64,000 nucleotides of DNA from Mediterranea massiliensis (GCA_015060695.1 SUYA01000009.1:31893-95892), one strand, 5' to 3'; numbered from the stretch's first letter, positions 25,642 to 35,519 are shown. The notes: generated from the letters alone by a model not told the origin. Numbers and translations are program-made.

Positions 25642-27972
25642 TTACTTATTGGGTGTTTCCCATTGCTTGGTGGCGGTACAAGTAATGTTCATTACTTGAT
25701 TGCCGACCTGTATGCGGAAGTCACCGGCCTCTATTATCCACTTGCCGTCGTAGCCTACAAATGCCAGGTCACTGGCTTTCAGCGTCAGTTCAACCGTTTT
25801 GGTTTCGCCCGGCTTCAGCTCAATCTTCTGGAAAGCACGAAGACGGCGATTGTCGGGAGTAAGGCTGGCTACCAAATCGCTACTGAACAACAATACACTC
25901 TCTTTGCCAAGGCGATTGCCGCTGTTGGTTACATCGACTGTAAAGGTCAGCAGGTCGGAGGCGGTAAAGTGGGTTTTGTCTGCCTTCAGGTTGCTGTAGG
26001 TAAATGTGGTATAGCTCTTTCCATAGCCGAAAGCCCACTGTACGGCCACTTGTGCGTCATAGTTATAGGCTCCTTCCATCTGGCGTCCGATGTGTTCACT
26101 GGGCTTATAGTCATAGGTAACAATGGAATTAATCTCTTTCGGATAGGTGTAAGGCATCTTTCCGCTGAAGTTGGCATCGCCCACCAACAGGTTGGCCAAT
26201 GCATCGCCTCCGTAATTGCCCGGCAGCATAATGTTTACTACGGCCTTAGCCAATGGTTCTATTTGGCTGACGATGCGCGGACGTCCTTCATTCAAGATTA
26301 ATACAATGGGTTTTCCGGTTTTAGCCAATGCTTTCACCAGATTGGTTTGATTTTCTGACAGGAAGAGGTTGGTCAGATTGCCCGGTGTCTCGCAATAAGA
26401 GTTTTCGCCAATGCAGGCAATGATGTAGTCGGCCTGCGAAGCGGCAGCTACTGCTTTCTGAATCTGTGGTTCGTTCTCTTCCCACCAGTTTCCGTCTTGT
26501 TTATAAGTGACTCCCGGTTCATAGATGACGTTCTGTTTGCCCAGCTTTTGCTGCATGGCCTCCAATATGGTGTTGTGTTCGGTGGCAAAGCGGTCGGCTA
26601 TGTGTCCTTGCCATGAGTAGGACCATCCACCGTTCAGGCAACGCATGGAGTTGGCGTTGGGTCCTGTTATCAGCACTTTTTTCCCTTTGCTCAGAGGGAG
26701 CAGATTGTCGTTGTTCTTGAGCAGAATCAGTGATTCTTCGGCCGATTTCAGTGCAGCGGCAGCATGTTGGGCCGAGGCAAAGTTGGGGTAATCGTTCAGG
26801 TCATATACAGGTTTTTCAAACAATCCCAAACGATATTTCAGGCGTAATACACGGCGAACAGCATCGTCTATACGGCTCATAGGTACTTCGCCCTCTTCTA
26901 CCAATTCCTTCAAGTAGGTGCAGAAGCTCCATTCATAGGGAACCATAGACATGTCTATGCCAGCATTGATGGCCAGCTTGATGGCTTCTTTCTTGCTTCC
27001 GGCAATGTGGTCGCGGGTATATAGGTTGTTGATGTCTGCCCAGTCGGTCACAATCATGCCGTCCCAGTTCAAGCCTTCCTTCAACCACTCTGTCAACAGT
27101 TCGTAGTTGGCGTGGAAAGGCATTCCGTTATTCATGGCAGAGTTGACCATGATGGTGAGTGCACCGGCTTTAATGGCTTCCATGAAGGGTGCGAAGTGCT
27201 TTTCGCGCATGTCTTGCTCGTTGATGGAAGAGGGGGTTCGGTCTTTGCCGCTGACGGGTACTCCGTATCCCATGTAGTGCTTCAGGCAGGCGGCAATGTG
27301 GTTGGGTCCTATGTGGTTGGGGTCTTCGCCTTGGAAGCCGAGGACAGCTGCACGACCCATTTCTGCGCTCAGGTATGGGTCTTCGCCATAGTTCTCCCAG
27401 TGGCGCGGCCAACGGGGGTCGCGAGCCAGGTCTAATACCGGGGCGTATGTCCAAGGAATGCTGCCAGCCTTGGTTTCGTAGGCCGAGATGGTGGCGCCTT
27501 CGCGCACCAGTTGGCGGTTGAAGGTGGCGGCCATGTTGATGCCTTGGGGGAAGAAGGTGCTGCCGGCCGTGTAGGTGGCGCCGTGTATTTGGTCAACCCC
27601 ATAGATGCAGGGGATTCCCATTACTTCCATCGATTTCTCTTGGATGCGGCCGATGACCTCTTGCCAAACGGCGGGTGTTTGTGCTTCTCCGCGGGGCACG
27701 TTCAGTATGGAGCCTACTTTGTATTTGCCTATTACGGTGTCCAACAGGGCTTCGTCTATCCGGAAGCCGTCGGCCTTGCGGTCTTGTATCACGTCGATGG
27801 TCAGTTCGCACATCTGCCCTATCTTCTCTTCCAGTGTCATTCGGGCAAGCAGTGCCTCTACTTTCTTTTCAATCTCCGGGTCTTGTGGAATGGCAGGCTC
27901 TACGTGGGTTTTGTTGCTGCAGGCGGTCAGTATACACAAGGCTGCCGCACATCCGATGAATAGGTTTTTCAT
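25642..27972 (-). CDS. GH3 family beta-glucosidase-like glycosidase (lipoprotein)
   Basis: A 776-residue enzyme from the ATG at 27972; the longer track start adds 43 unlikely residues. The signal [18 protein letters not shown] is a lipobox. The GH3 N-terminal barrel contains [27 protein letters not shown]-like [27 protein letters not shown], and the nucleophile aspartate in [14 protein letters not shown]. The C-terminal alpha/beta sandwich ([41 protein letters not shown]) and an Fn3-like domain ([22 protein letters not shown]) complete the BglX-like architecture. It probably removes beta-linked glucose or a related sugar from oligosaccharides. It converges on the susCD-GH92 operon with only 3 bp between stops. 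Confidence 0.93.
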   Translation of the reverse strand: MKNLFIGCAAALCILTACSNKTHVEPAIPQDPEIEKKVEALLARMTLEEKIGQMCELTIDVIQDRKADGFRIDEALLDTVIGKYKVGSILNVPRGEAQTPAVWQEVIGRIQEKSMEVMGIPCIYGVDQIHGATYTAGSTFFPQGINMAATFNRQLVREGATISAYETKAGSIPWTYAPVLDLARDPRWPRHWENYGEDPYLSAEMGRAAVLGFQGEDPNHIGPNHIAACLKHYMGYGVPVSGKDRTPSSINEQDMREKHFAPFMEAIKAGALTIMVNSAMNNGMPFHANYELLTEWLKEGLNWDGMIVTDWADINNLYTRDHIAGSKKEAIKLAINAGIDMSMVPYEWSFCTYLKELVEEGEVPMSRIDDAVRRVLRLKYRLGLFEKPVYDLNDYPNFASAQHAAAALKSAEESLILLKNNDNLLPLSKGKKVLITGPNANSMRCLNGGWSYSWQGHIADRFATEHNTILEAMQQKLGKQNVIYEPGVTYKQDGNWWEENEPQIQKAVAAASQADYIIACIGENSYCETPGNLTNLFLSENQTNLVKALAKTGKPIVLILNEGRPRIVSQIEPLAKAVVNIMLPGNYGGDALANLLVGDANFSGKMPYTYPKEINSIVTYDYKPSEHIGRQMEGAYNYDAQVAVQWAFGYGKSYTTFTYSNLKADKTHFTASDLLTFTVDVTNSGNRLGKESVLLFSSDLVASLTPDNRRLRAFQKIELKPGETKTVELTLKASDLAFVGYDGKWIIEAGDFRIQVGNQVMNITCTATKQWETPNK

Positions 27973-28025
27973 ATCGTTTTCAGTTTTATAAGTTTCACAA
28001 AGCCGCTTTTTGCGGAAGTATTGCA

Positions 28026-28054
28026 CAAATATACAAGAAAAAGTTCTACATTTG
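28026..28054. promoter_or_regulatory. Divergent -7 elements between the GH3 gene and the 28093 gene
   Basis: CAAATATA (28026-28033) reads TATATTTG on the minus strand, 54 bp before the GH3 start. TACATTTG (28047-28054) on the plus strand is 39 bp before the ATG at 28093. The two elements lie only 13 bp apart and point outwards, so their promoters must overlap. Confidence 0.45.
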
Positions 28055-28092
28055 CATAAATGTTTCACTAAATTATAGTATCTGTTATCAAT

Positions 28093-28494
28093 ATGGCACA
28101 CCGATTGAATACTAACAAGCAGTTTATGATAGGCAACGGCATCATGGCTTTTGCCGTTATCTTTGTAGTAGTTATCTTTGTCTATCTGAGCCTGCGGGCC
28201 AATCGAGATAAGGATGAGAGCGAGCGTTACTACCGAGAGAGCTACACGGTGACGTTGGTAAAAGGCTTTATGGGCGACTCGGTTTCTATCTACATCAACG
28301 ACAGTTTGTTGCTGAATCAGACTATTCGCAAAGAGCCTTTCGCCATTGAAACCGACCGCTTTGCCGAGCAGAATGCATTGATGATAGTAGATAACCTAAC
28401 GGAAAAGCTCTCATTGTTTGAGCTGAGCGAGGAAGGGGGCAGTTATTTATTTGAAAAGAAAGAGGGCGAAGTGCGAAAGCTGGAGGCCGAATAA
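28093..28494 (+). CDS. Small single-pass membrane protein of unknown function
   Basis: A 133-residue protein I cannot assign to a family. Residues ~15-35 ([18 protein letters not shown]) form one membrane helix, followed by a charged linker ([15 protein letters not shown]) and a C-terminal domain of alternating beta strands ([35 protein letters not shown]). The topology suggests an inner-membrane anchor with a periplasmic domain. It is divergent from the GH3 gene and followed by a terminator. Codon use is ordinary, supporting a real gene. Confidence 0.65.
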   Translation: MAHRLNTNKQFMIGNGIMAFAVIFVVVIFVYLSLRANRDKDESERYYRESYTVTLVKGFMGDSVSIYINDSLLLNQTIRKEPFAIETDRFAEQNALMIVDNLTEKLSLFELSEEGGSYLFEKKEGEVRKLEAE

Positions 28495-28540
28495 AAGCCC
28501 AAGCAACGAGGATAGGCTTGCTGACAAAAAGTAACCGAAA

Positions 28541-28580
28541 GGGCGGTTTTGCCGAACAAAAACGGAAAAATCGCCCTTTT
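28541..28580 (+). terminator. Terminator after the 28093 gene
   Basis: Stem GGGCGGTTTTGCCG / CGGAAAAATCGCCC with a TTTT tail, 47 bp after the stop codon. A second hairpin (AGGCTCG / CCGAGCCT) follows at about 28606-28634. Confidence 0.6.
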
Positions 28581-28649
28581 CTGCTAACCGACACATCTGT
28601 AAAAAGGCTCGAAAAAAATCGAAATTCCGAGCCTTCCCGTTCGAAATAT

Positions 28650-28822
28650 GCGCTCCTACCGAGCAAACTGCGCACCTTTACCGAACAAACTCCGCACGTC
28701 AACCGTGTTTGTTGCGTACATTCCCGGCAGAAACAGTGCACCTTTCCGGCGGAAACATACTATCTTTTGCCCGAAAAGATACTAACTTCTGCCTCAAAAG
28801 TTGGTATCTTCCTCCGAAAAGG
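28650..28822. repeat. Degenerate 22-bp tandem repeat (about eight units)
   Basis: Units can be lined up by eye: gcgcacctttaccgaaca, ccgcacgtcaaccgtgtt, gcgtacattcccggcaga, gtgcacctttccggcgga, tactatcttttgcccgaa and tactaacttctgcctcaa all recur every 22 bp (unit starts near 28670, 28692, 28714, 28736, 28758, 28780, 28802), with a 20-bp first unit at 28650. The rough pattern is nnGCACCTTTnCCGnnnAAACn. Since 22 is not a multiple of 3, the ORF at 28518-28892 is unlikely to be a gene. Confidence 0.65.
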
Positions 28823-29151
28823 GGTGAAATCAACGAATATTTACACAGTTTTGCGTGTTAAAGAAGTGTTAAATCTCAACTTAGTTGCTTGATAGCAAAC
28901 AAGATAACTCATTTTTCGCTTTAAAATTTTCCACCGACCCCTACCTTGCTCCGAAATAAGCGATTCTCAGGCGGTTCGATTATCATTTTGTCAGCAGCTT
29001 ACACTTTGTCAAAAAAGGGCAATTGCTTTACTTCCCCGCTGTCTTGACACCTTTATAAGATTTTATAATCATTTTTTTCAACGTAATATATATTTTTTTA
29101 CCTTTGCCATACCATATGAATGAATACATAAAGACAAATAAACATAAAATT
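28823..29151. other. Non-coding spacer before the beta-propeller gene
   Basis: AT-rich with no ORF I trust. TATTTTTTTACCTTTG ends at about 29106, containing TACCTTTG (29099-29106), a good -7 element about 46 bp before the ATG at 29152. Confidence 0.5.
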
Positions 29152-30150
29152 ATGAATCGCAAAATCTTTTATTTCATCAGCATCCTGCTGTACTGCTCCT
29201 GCCAATCGGAGAAGAAAGAAGTAATCTACGAAACCATTCAACACCAACTGCTGAATGATGAGTTCATGACTCGCATGCCGGGTAATCTGTTGGTCAACGA
29301 GAAATACATTGTTTGGGAAGACCCCTTTGCTCGCGACACCTTTGTCAACGTACACGACCGCACCACCGGCCAACTGCTGGGAAAGATGGGAAAAGTGGGT
29401 GAAGGCCCCGGTGAATTTATCACCGGCAGCATGAGCGGATACAGCATCGACAACAAGGTATTTGCCATCGATGTAAACGGAACCACCAAAGGATACCTCT
29501 CTATTGACAGCCTGTTGGCCGGCAAGCAACCCCTGCAACTACTGACCGTAGAAGAGAAAGAGAGCCGTCCGGCACTGACGGAGATAGAAGCAGATGTTTT
29601 CTTCGGCACTACCGAAGACGGTGAAGAAGACTACTTCAAGGCTAACATCCACGGCAAAGAATCCACCTTTGGAGTCTATCCCGTCAAGGAGGTGAAACAA
29701 CACTTAGGCTGTGAATATGCCTACGATGCCCGCACCGGACACTTGGTGTGCAGCTCCTTCACCCTGCCCTATCTGGCACTGTACCAAAAGCAAGGAGAGA
29801 AGTTTGTCTTGAAATGGGAGCAAGCTCCTAAAGGTGGGTACAAAATGCAGAACGAACGGCTGGTGGCCGACAAAGGAGTGAGAGGCAGCATGGACGTTTC
29901 ACTGACAAAAGATTACATTGCTGTACTAGCACACGACGACAAGGAAGAACTGCGAGAAGCTGCACAAACCACAGGAAGACAAGAAAGTGCCCTGCCACAC
30001 ACACTGCTGCTCTACGACTATAACGGCAACCTGCTGAAAGTTATCGAATTGGGAATGCGTGTGCTACGCATCGCATCCGATTGTTCCGGCAATACCCTCT
30101 ATGCCATGGGACTGAATCCTGAATTTGCATTGGTGAAGTATGAACTGTAA
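29152..30150 (+). CDS. Lipoprotein with predicted 6-bladed beta-propeller (BF3164-like)
   Basis: I start at the ATG at 29152 (MNRKIFYFISILLYCSC), giving 332 residues and a lipobox with the Cys near residue 17; the track adds 16 residues lacking signal features. The mature part resembles the TolB-like six-bladed propeller proteins common in Bacteroidetes: NEKYIVWEDPFARDTFVNVHD, KMGKVGEGPGEFI (the recurrent GxGPGEF motif), FAIDVNGTTKGYLS, HTLLLYDYNGNLLKVIEL and ISDCSGNTLYAMGLNPEF-like repeats at the end. No enzyme motif is seen. Such proteins are surface or periplasmic and often of unknown role. A monocistronic unit with its own -7 element. Confidence 0.75.
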   Translation: MNRKIFYFISILLYCSCQSEKKEVIYETIQHQLLNDEFMTRMPGNLLVNEKYIVWEDPFARDTFVNVHDRTTGQLLGKMGKVGEGPGEFITGSMSGYSIDNKVFAIDVNGTTKGYLSIDSLLAGKQPLQLLTVEEKESRPALTEIEADVFFGTTEDGEEDYFKANIHGKESTFGVYPVKEVKQHLGCEYAYDARTGHLVCSSFTLPYLALYQKQGEKFVLKWEQAPKGGYKMQNERLVADKGVRGSMDVSLTKDYIAVLAHDDKEELREAAQTTGRQESALPHTLLLYDYNGNLLKVIELGMRVLRIASDCSGNTLYAMGLNPEFALVKYEL

Positions 30151-30216
30151 AACCATAAGATTGCTATGCTTCTATCAGAAATAAAAAGACTCATCAAGAG
30201 CGATAAGAAAAACAGT

Positions 30217-30256
30217 GACGGCACAAGATTGCAATCTACGCAAATCTTGTGCCGTC
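30217..30256 (-). terminator. Terminator shared by the convergent genes at 30150 and 30278
   Basis: Perfect 14-bp stem GACGGCACAAGATT / AATCTTGTGCCGTC. On the minus strand it is followed by ACTGTTTTT, so it best serves the 30278-31786 gene; on the plus strand the T-run is weak. Confidence 0.75.
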
Positions 30257-30277
30257 AGTATATCAAACTTAGTCTGC

Positions 30278-31786
30278 TTAATTCAATGCAAGCATCTCTT
30301 CTATGTGCTGACGAGTATTGCTTAATCGGGGCACTTTGTGTTGACCGCCCAATTTGCCTTTCTTCTCTAACCAGTCGTGGAAAAGATTTTTGCGTGCAAT
30401 GATTACTTCCAACGGTTGCAAAGCCAAGTCATTCTGACGTTTGGCTTCGTAGTCGGAATTAATCTCCTGCAACGTATCGTCTAACACTTTTGCAAACTTC
30501 TTCAGGTCGTCGGGCATAACAGCAAACTCTATCAACCACTGATGACGACACTTCGCATTGGCATCCATAAAGACAGGAGCAGCCGAATAGTCCAGTATTT
30601 GTGCGCCTGTTTCGGCACATGCCTTGGCCAATCCTTTCTCGGCATTATCAACAATCAACTCTTCGCCAAAAGCGTTGATGAAGTGCTTGGTGCGTCCGGT
30701 GATTACAAACTTATAGGGGTCTTTCTGTGTAAACTTAACGGTATCGCCTATGACATATCGCCACAAACCTGACGAAGTAGAGATGACCATGGCATAGTTC
30801 TTTCCTATTTCCACCTCTTCCAAGCAGTAGATGTGCGGATTCTCTTTCTCAAGTTCTTCCAACGGAATGAACTCATAGAACACGCCGTAGTCTATCATCA
30901 GCAACATAGCGGGGTCATTAGGGTCGTTCTGTATCCCAAAGAATCCCTCACTGGCATTGTAAGTCTCTACATAATGCATCTTGCTGCTGCGAATTATCTC
31001 TTTGTATTGTTCACGATAGGGAGTAAAGGCCACACCGCCGTGGAAGAATACTTCCAAGTTAGGCCACACCTCTTCCAACCCTTGCTTACCGGTCTTTTCC
31101 AATATGTGCTTAATGAGCACCAGCATCCACGAAGGCACACCGCTCAGGTTGCTGACGTTGGCACCAATGGTTTCATTGGCAATGGCTTTCATCTTAGGTT
31201 CAAATTCGCTCATCAATGCCGTTTGTTTGCAAGGCACACGCACCAAGTTGACAGCCGAAGGAATGTTCTCTATCAAGATGGCCGAGAGATCGCCCACCAA
31301 ACTGCGATTGGTATTAAGGTTAGGTGCATGACTACCACCTAATATCAATCCTTTGCCTGAGAAGAAACGGCTTTCCGGATTTTGATGCAAATAGATGGCC
31401 ACAGCATCTTGCCCACCTTTATAATGAGTATCTTTCAGTGCCTCCTTACTAACCGGTATGAATTTGCTCTTATCGTTGGTAGTACCCGACGATTTGGCAA
31501 ACCAACGAATTTCTGATGACCAAAGCAAATTCTGCTCACCGGCACGGATGCGTGATACATACGACTTTACTTCTTCGTAAGTCTGTATCGGAATATTTTT
31601 TTTGAAATCCTCGTAGGTTTCTATGGCAGAATAGCGATGCGCCTTCCCCCATTCAGTGTTGGCCGCCTTGCGTACCAAACGCTGCATGACCTGACGTTGC
31701 AATTCACCTGCACAGGTGTTGTAACGCTCAATCTTCTTATAGCGAGGGGCAAAATAGATCTTATTCAGTAGTTTGGTTAAATTCAT
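30278..31786 (-). CDS. GH3 auxin-responsive-promoter family protein (acyl-adenylating enzyme fold)
   Basis: A 502-residue cytoplasmic protein of the GH3 (auxin-responsive) family, not to be confused with glycoside hydrolase family 3. Plant members adenylate carboxylic acids and join them to amino acids; bacterial roles are largely unknown. The ATP/AMP-binding motif is IRWFAKSSGTTNDKSKFIPVS, a second motif is YVETYNASEGFFGIQ, and a third is YRYVIGDTVKFTQKDPYKF-like (RYVIGDTVKFT), then ITGRTKHFINAFGEELIV. The whole length matches the family. It is a single minus-strand gene with TAATTTTG (31821-31814) upstream. Confidence 0.88.
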   Translation of the reverse strand: MNLTKLLNKIYFAPRYKKIERYNTCAGELQRQVMQRLVRKAANTEWGKAHRYSAIETYEDFKKNIPIQTYEEVKSYVSRIRAGEQNLLWSSEIRWFAKSSGTTNDKSKFIPVSKEALKDTHYKGGQDAVAIYLHQNPESRFFSGKGLILGGSHAPNLNTNRSLVGDLSAILIENIPSAVNLVRVPCKQTALMSEFEPKMKAIANETIGANVSNLSGVPSWMLVLIKHILEKTGKQGLEEVWPNLEVFFHGGVAFTPYREQYKEIIRSSKMHYVETYNASEGFFGIQNDPNDPAMLLMIDYGVFYEFIPLEELEKENPHIYCLEEVEIGKNYAMVISTSSGLWRYVIGDTVKFTQKDPYKFVITGRTKHFINAFGEELIVDNAEKGLAKACAETGAQILDYSAAPVFMDANAKCRHQWLIEFAVMPDDLKKFAKVLDDTLQEINSDYEAKRQNDLALQPLEVIIARKNLFHDWLEKKGKLGGQHKVPRLSNTRQHIEEMLALN

Positions 31787-31969
31787 TCTTTTCGTCTAAA
31801 ATAAAATTTCGCGCAAAATTAATCTTATTTATCGGCATCGCTATCTTTTTTTCTCATTTTTTTCTACCTTTACAGCCTAATAGCGGTAGAAATAACAATT
31901 TTGTGTGTAAAAAGAACAATAATACCTCTACCGCATTCTATATAGTAGAACCAATAAAATGCTGTATAT

Positions 31970-32980
31970 ATGAGAATAGGAATCCTGACTTCAGGGGGTG
32001 ACTGCCCCGGCATCAATGCCACAATACGTGGCGTGTGTAAAACTGCCATCAACCATTACGGTATGGAAGTGGTGGGCATTCATAGTGGCTTCCAAGGATT
32101 ACTTACCAAAGAGGTAGAAGTATTTAACGAGAAGTCTTTGTCGGGATTGCTTAATTTAGGAGGAACCATTCTGGGGACTTCTCGCGAAAAGCCATTCAAG
32201 AAAGGTGGAGTGATAGCCGACGGTAATAAACCGGCATTGATAGAACGAAACGTCAAAGAATTAGGATTGGACTGCATCGTCTGTATTGGCGGAAACGGCA
32301 CACAAAAGACGGCGGCCAAATTGGCAGCTATGGGGCTGAACATTGTATCCGTCCCAAAGACCATAGACAATGACATCTGGGGTACCGATTTCTCGTTCGG
32401 ATTCGATTCTGCCATCAATATTGCGACCGATGCTATCGACCGCTTACACTCTACGGCCAGCTCTCACAAACGGGTAATGGTTATCGAAGTAATGGGGCAT
32501 AAGGCCGGATGGATAGCACTCTATTCGGGCATGGCCGGAGGAGGTGACGTGATACTGATTCCTGAAATCCCTTACGATATTCACCGCATTGGCGACACAA
32601 TTCTCAATCGCTTAAAAAAAGGAAAACCCTATTCTATTGTGGTAGTAGCCGAAGGAATAAAAACCGATGGCCGCAAACGAGCAGCCGAATACATTGCCGG
32701 AGAAATAGAGTATGAAACCGGTATCGAAACTCGTGAAACTGTGCTGGGATACATTCAGCGCGGAGGGTCACCCACACCGTTCGATCGCAATCTTTCTACC
32801 CGTATGGGCGGTCATGCAACCGAACTGATTGCCAACGGACAATTCGGACGCATGGTAGCTTTGAAAGGCAATAACATCTCATCCATCCCTCTGCATGAAG
32901 TGGCCGGCAAACTGAAACTGGTCAATGAAGACCACGACCTAATCAAACAGGGACGACGTATGGGTATCTGCTTCGGATAA
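31970..32980 (+). CDS. pfkA: 6-phosphofructokinase
   Basis: A 336-residue glycolytic enzyme phosphorylating fructose 6-phosphate. TSGGDCPGINATIRG is the nucleotide-binding start, VPKTIDNDIWGTDFSFGFDSA the substrate site with the catalytic Asp in TIDND, and EVMGHKAGWIALYSG the sugar-binding loop; QRGGSPTPFDR follows. At the phosphoryl-donor discriminator it has GGNGT, with glycine where PPi enzymes have aspartate, combined with lysine in PKTIDND where typical ATP enzymes have glycine. This mixed pattern is known from ATP-using enzymes of the actinobacterial type, so I favour ATP but am not certain. It converges on rnc with 1 bp between stops. Confidence 0.92.
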   Translation: MRIGILTSGGDCPGINATIRGVCKTAINHYGMEVVGIHSGFQGLLTKEVEVFNEKSLSGLLNLGGTILGTSREKPFKKGGVIADGNKPALIERNVKELGLDCIVCIGGNGTQKTAAKLAAMGLNIVSVPKTIDNDIWGTDFSFGFDSAINIATDAIDRLHSTASSHKRVMVIEVMGHKAGWIALYSGMAGGGDVILIPEIPYDIHRIGDTILNRLKKGKPYSIVVVAEGIKTDGRKRAAEYIAGEIEYETGIETRETVLGYIQRGGSPTPFDRNLSTRMGGHATELIANGQFGRMVALKGNNISSIPLHEVAGKLKLVNEDHDLIKQGRRMGICFG

Positions 32981-32981
32981 G

Positions 32982-33818
32982 CTATTCTTTCGGACTAATG
33001 GGAGGCAAAGGTGTTGTTTCCACTTCTGCGACACTTTCTTCACAATAGCGCTGTGCTTTGATTGCTTCAAGTTCTTTTTTGAACTCGGTTTGTTTCCTCA
33101 ACTTATTCATAGCCGCGTGCGAAGCATTCTGTTGCGATTCTTTTTTGGAATAGCCGGTACCCATACCGGCCGCTAATCCTTCAATCAACACTTCACTCTG
33201 AAAGATGGGATTATGGTGTTCGTCAAGATGCTGCTCTATCAGTTCAAAAGATACTTCATATTTATTCTTTTGACACCATTCTATGAGGCGTGACTTGAAA
33301 TTCACCTCCTTGCGCGACATCTTTTCAAGGTTAATGTGCTCTTTAAAGATTTTCTCTTCTACAAACTTCTTACATTTCTTATAACCTTGGTCAAGATATA
33401 TAGCACCAATAAATGCTTCAAAAGCATTGCCATACATATAATTATTATGTGTAGCAGTACGACTACCATATTTCACCAGTTTGTCCAAGCCTATTTCTAC
33501 AGCTAATTTATTGAGCGATTCGCGTTGCACAATCTTCGAACGAGTATTGGTCAAAAAACCTTCGCGATGCTTATCATATCGGTGATATAAGATGTCGGCT
33601 ACAATAGTGTCGAGCACAGCATCACCCAAAAATTCCAACCGCTCGTTGTTTATCAGGCGACCTTTTTTGCTGCGCACAATGGCCGATTTGTGTAACAATG
33701 CTTCTCGATATAGTTGAATATTTCGAGGATAAAATCCTAATATTTTATAAAAACAAAGATAAGACTCCTTATCCTTTCGGAAAAGCAGTCTTATCTTGTC
33801 TATTTGATTGCGTAACAC
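32982..33818 (-). CDS. rnc: Ribonuclease III
   Basis: A 278-residue double-stranded-RNA endonuclease processing rRNA precursors and structured mRNAs. The nuclease domain (residues ~20-160) has the signature NNERLEFLGDAVLDTIVADIL with the catalytic Glu and Asp, and the second acidic cluster in GNAFEAFIGAIYLDQGY. The dsRNA-binding domain follows (FKSRLIEWCQKNKYEVSFEL, EGLAAGMGTGYSKKESQQNASHAAM). The last ~25 residues are a charged, proline-rich tail. Last gene of the acpP-fabF-rnc operon, starting 6 bp after fabF. Confidence 0.97.
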   Translation of the reverse strand: MLRNQIDKIRLLFRKDKESYLCFYKILGFYPRNIQLYREALLHKSAIVRSKKGRLINNERLEFLGDAVLDTIVADILYHRYDKHREGFLTNTRSKIVQRESLNKLAVEIGLDKLVKYGSRTATHNNYMYGNAFEAFIGAIYLDQGYKKCKKFVEEKIFKEHINLEKMSRKEVNFKSRLIEWCQKNKYEVSFELIEQHLDEHHNPIFQSEVLIEGLAAGMGTGYSKKESQQNASHAAMNKLRKQTEFKKELEAIKAQRYCEESVAEVETTPLPPISPKE

Positions 33819-33824
33819 GACTTA

Positions 33825-35087
33825 TTACTCGGTGTATTTCTTAAAAATAACACATGCATTATGACCACCAAATCCGAAGGTATTGGAAAGGGCAGCATTG
33901 ATTTCACGTTCTTGAGCTTTATTGAACGTGAAGTTCAAGTTATAGTCGATGTTTTCATCGTTATCACCTTCTTCGTGATTGATGGTGGGAGGAACTACAC
34001 CATGCTTGATGGCAAGGATACTGGCAATGGCTTCTACGGCACCGGCTGCACCCAACAAGTGTCCGGTCATAGATTTGGTCGAACTGATGTTCAACTTATA
34101 AGCATGTTCACCGAATACGTCCTTGATGGCTTTGGCTTCTGAAATATCACCTACAGGGGTAGATGTACCGTGAACATTGATATAATCAATTTCTTCGGGT
34201 TTCATTTCAGCATCTTCCAAGGCATTCATCATAACCAACTTGGCACCCAATCCTTCGGGATGAGAAGCAGTTAAGTGGTGTGCATCGGCAGACATACCTA
34301 CACCAGCTAATTCAGCATAAATTTTAGCCCCGCGTGCTTTGGCGTGTTCCAACTCTTCCAAAATCAAGCAACCGCCGCCTTCGCCCATAATAAATCCGTC
34401 GCGACTGGCACTGAACGGACGTGAAGCCGTTTCAGGTGAGTCGTTGCGAGTAGATAATGCGTGCATGGCATTAAATCCACCAACCCCACCAGGGGTAAGG
34501 GCTGCTTCCGAACCACCGGTTACCATGACATTGGCTTTTCCCAATCGGATGAGATTGAAAGCATCGGCAATAGCATTGGTAGAGGTGGCACATGCCGAAC
34601 ATACGGCATAGTTAGGACCATGGAAACCGTACATAATGGAGATTTGTCCGGCAGCAATATCCGAAATCATCTTAGGGATGAAGAAGGGATTGAACTTGGG
34701 ACCCATTTCCTTACGGATGGCATAGCCTCCGATTTCATCTTCGAAGGTATGAATACCACCGATGCCGGCACCGAAGATAACACCAATCTTGGTGCGGTCT
34801 TCATTTTCCACGTCAAGACCGGAGTCTTTTACGGCTTGCATGGCTACAGCCACACCAAGCTGAGCATATCGGTCCATCTTACGAGCCTCTTTGCGGTCGA
34901 TATAATCGTTAGGATTGAAGTTTTTAACTTCACATGCGAATTGAGTCTTGAAGAGTGATGCGTCAAATTGAGTAAGAGGTCCCGCTCCACTAACCCCATT
35001 CATAAGACCTTCCCAAAATTCGGGTACAGTATTACCAATAGGAGTAATGGCGCCGAGACCTGTTACTACTACTCTTTTTAATTCCAT
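33825..35087 (-). CDS. fabF: 3-oxoacyl-[acyl-carrier-protein] synthase II
   Basis: A 420-residue condensing enzyme that elongates fatty acids by adding malonyl-ACP. RVVVTGLGAITPIGNTV is the N-terminal motif, the nucleophile cysteine lies in AVCSACATSTNAIADAF near residue 165, and the two catalytic histidines are in INVHGTSTPVGDISE and KSMTGHLLGAAGAVE. NTFGFGGHNACVIFKKY is the normal C-terminus. Length and motif order identify FabF rather than FabB or FabH. It is 25 bp downstream of acpP, its carrier partner. Confidence 0.97.
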   Translation of the reverse strand: MELKRVVVTGLGAITPIGNTVPEFWEGLMNGVSGAGPLTQFDASLFKTQFACEVKNFNPNDYIDRKEARKMDRYAQLGVAVAMQAVKDSGLDVENEDRTKIGVIFGAGIGGIHTFEDEIGGYAIRKEMGPKFNPFFIPKMISDIAAGQISIMYGFHGPNYAVCSACATSTNAIADAFNLIRLGKANVMVTGGSEAALTPGGVGGFNAMHALSTRNDSPETASRPFSASRDGFIMGEGGGCLILEELEHAKARGAKIYAELAGVGMSADAHHLTASHPEGLGAKLVMMNALEDAEMKPEEIDYINVHGTSTPVGDISEAKAIKDVFGEHAYKLNISSTKSMTGHLLGAAGAVEAIASILAIKHGVVPPTINHEEGDNDENIDYNLNFTFNKAQEREINAALSNTFGFGGHNACVIFKKYTE

Positions 35088-35112
35088 ATATACTATTCGT
35101 ATGGGATTTGGA

Positions 35113-35349
35113 TTATTTAGAGTGTTCTTCGATGTAAGCTACTGCATCGCCTACTGTACCAATCTTTTCAGCTTGGTCATCGGGGATTGAGATACCGAAT
35201 TCTTTTTCGAATTCCATGATCAATTCTACAGTGTCGAGAGAGTCTGCACCGAGGTCGTTAGTGAAGCTAGCTTCGTTAGTAACTTCTGATTCTTCAACGC
35301 CCAACTTATCGACGATAATAGCTTTTACTCTTGATGCAATTTCAGACAT
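35113..35349 (-). CDS. acpP: Acyl carrier protein
   Basis: A 78-residue acidic helical protein carrying acyl chains in fatty acid synthesis. The phosphopantetheine-accepting serine is Ser37 in the DSL motif [15 protein letters not shown]. The composition, size and second conserved motif ([23 protein letters not shown]) are typical. First gene of the acpP-fabF-rnc operon; its probable promoter lies at 35402-35433. Confidence 0.98.
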   Translation of the reverse strand: MSEIASRVKAIIVDKLGVEESEVTNEASFTNDLGADSLDTVELIMEFEKEFGISIPDDQAEKIGTVGDAVAYIEEHSK

Positions 35350-35401
35350 AACTTTAAGTTTTTAATTAATAAATAGTTTTTCTTTCTTTATATTTGCGAT
35401 G

Positions 35402-35433
35402 CAAAGGAATGAATATTTATTTTTCTAAGCAAA
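35402..35433 (-). promoter_or_regulatory. Promoter of the acpP-fabF-rnc operon
   Basis: On the minus strand TTTG (35433-35430), 20 bp, TTCCTTTG (35409-35402): the spacing is right and the -7 box differs from TAnnTTTG at one position. It leaves a leader of about 45 nt. Confidence 0.55.
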
Positions 35434-35519
35434 TATTTATCCAAATAAATCTACTTTTTTGCACATTATTTTACTTTTTGTGCACGAATACAAGAAAAAA
35501 TAGGTCATTAAGCGACTTT

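Noticed and set aside
28518-28892. 124-residue ORF across the 22-bp repeat
   Set aside because: The 22-bp period is not a multiple of 3, the protein shows no repeat or domain, and the ORF starts before the terminator of the upstream gene.
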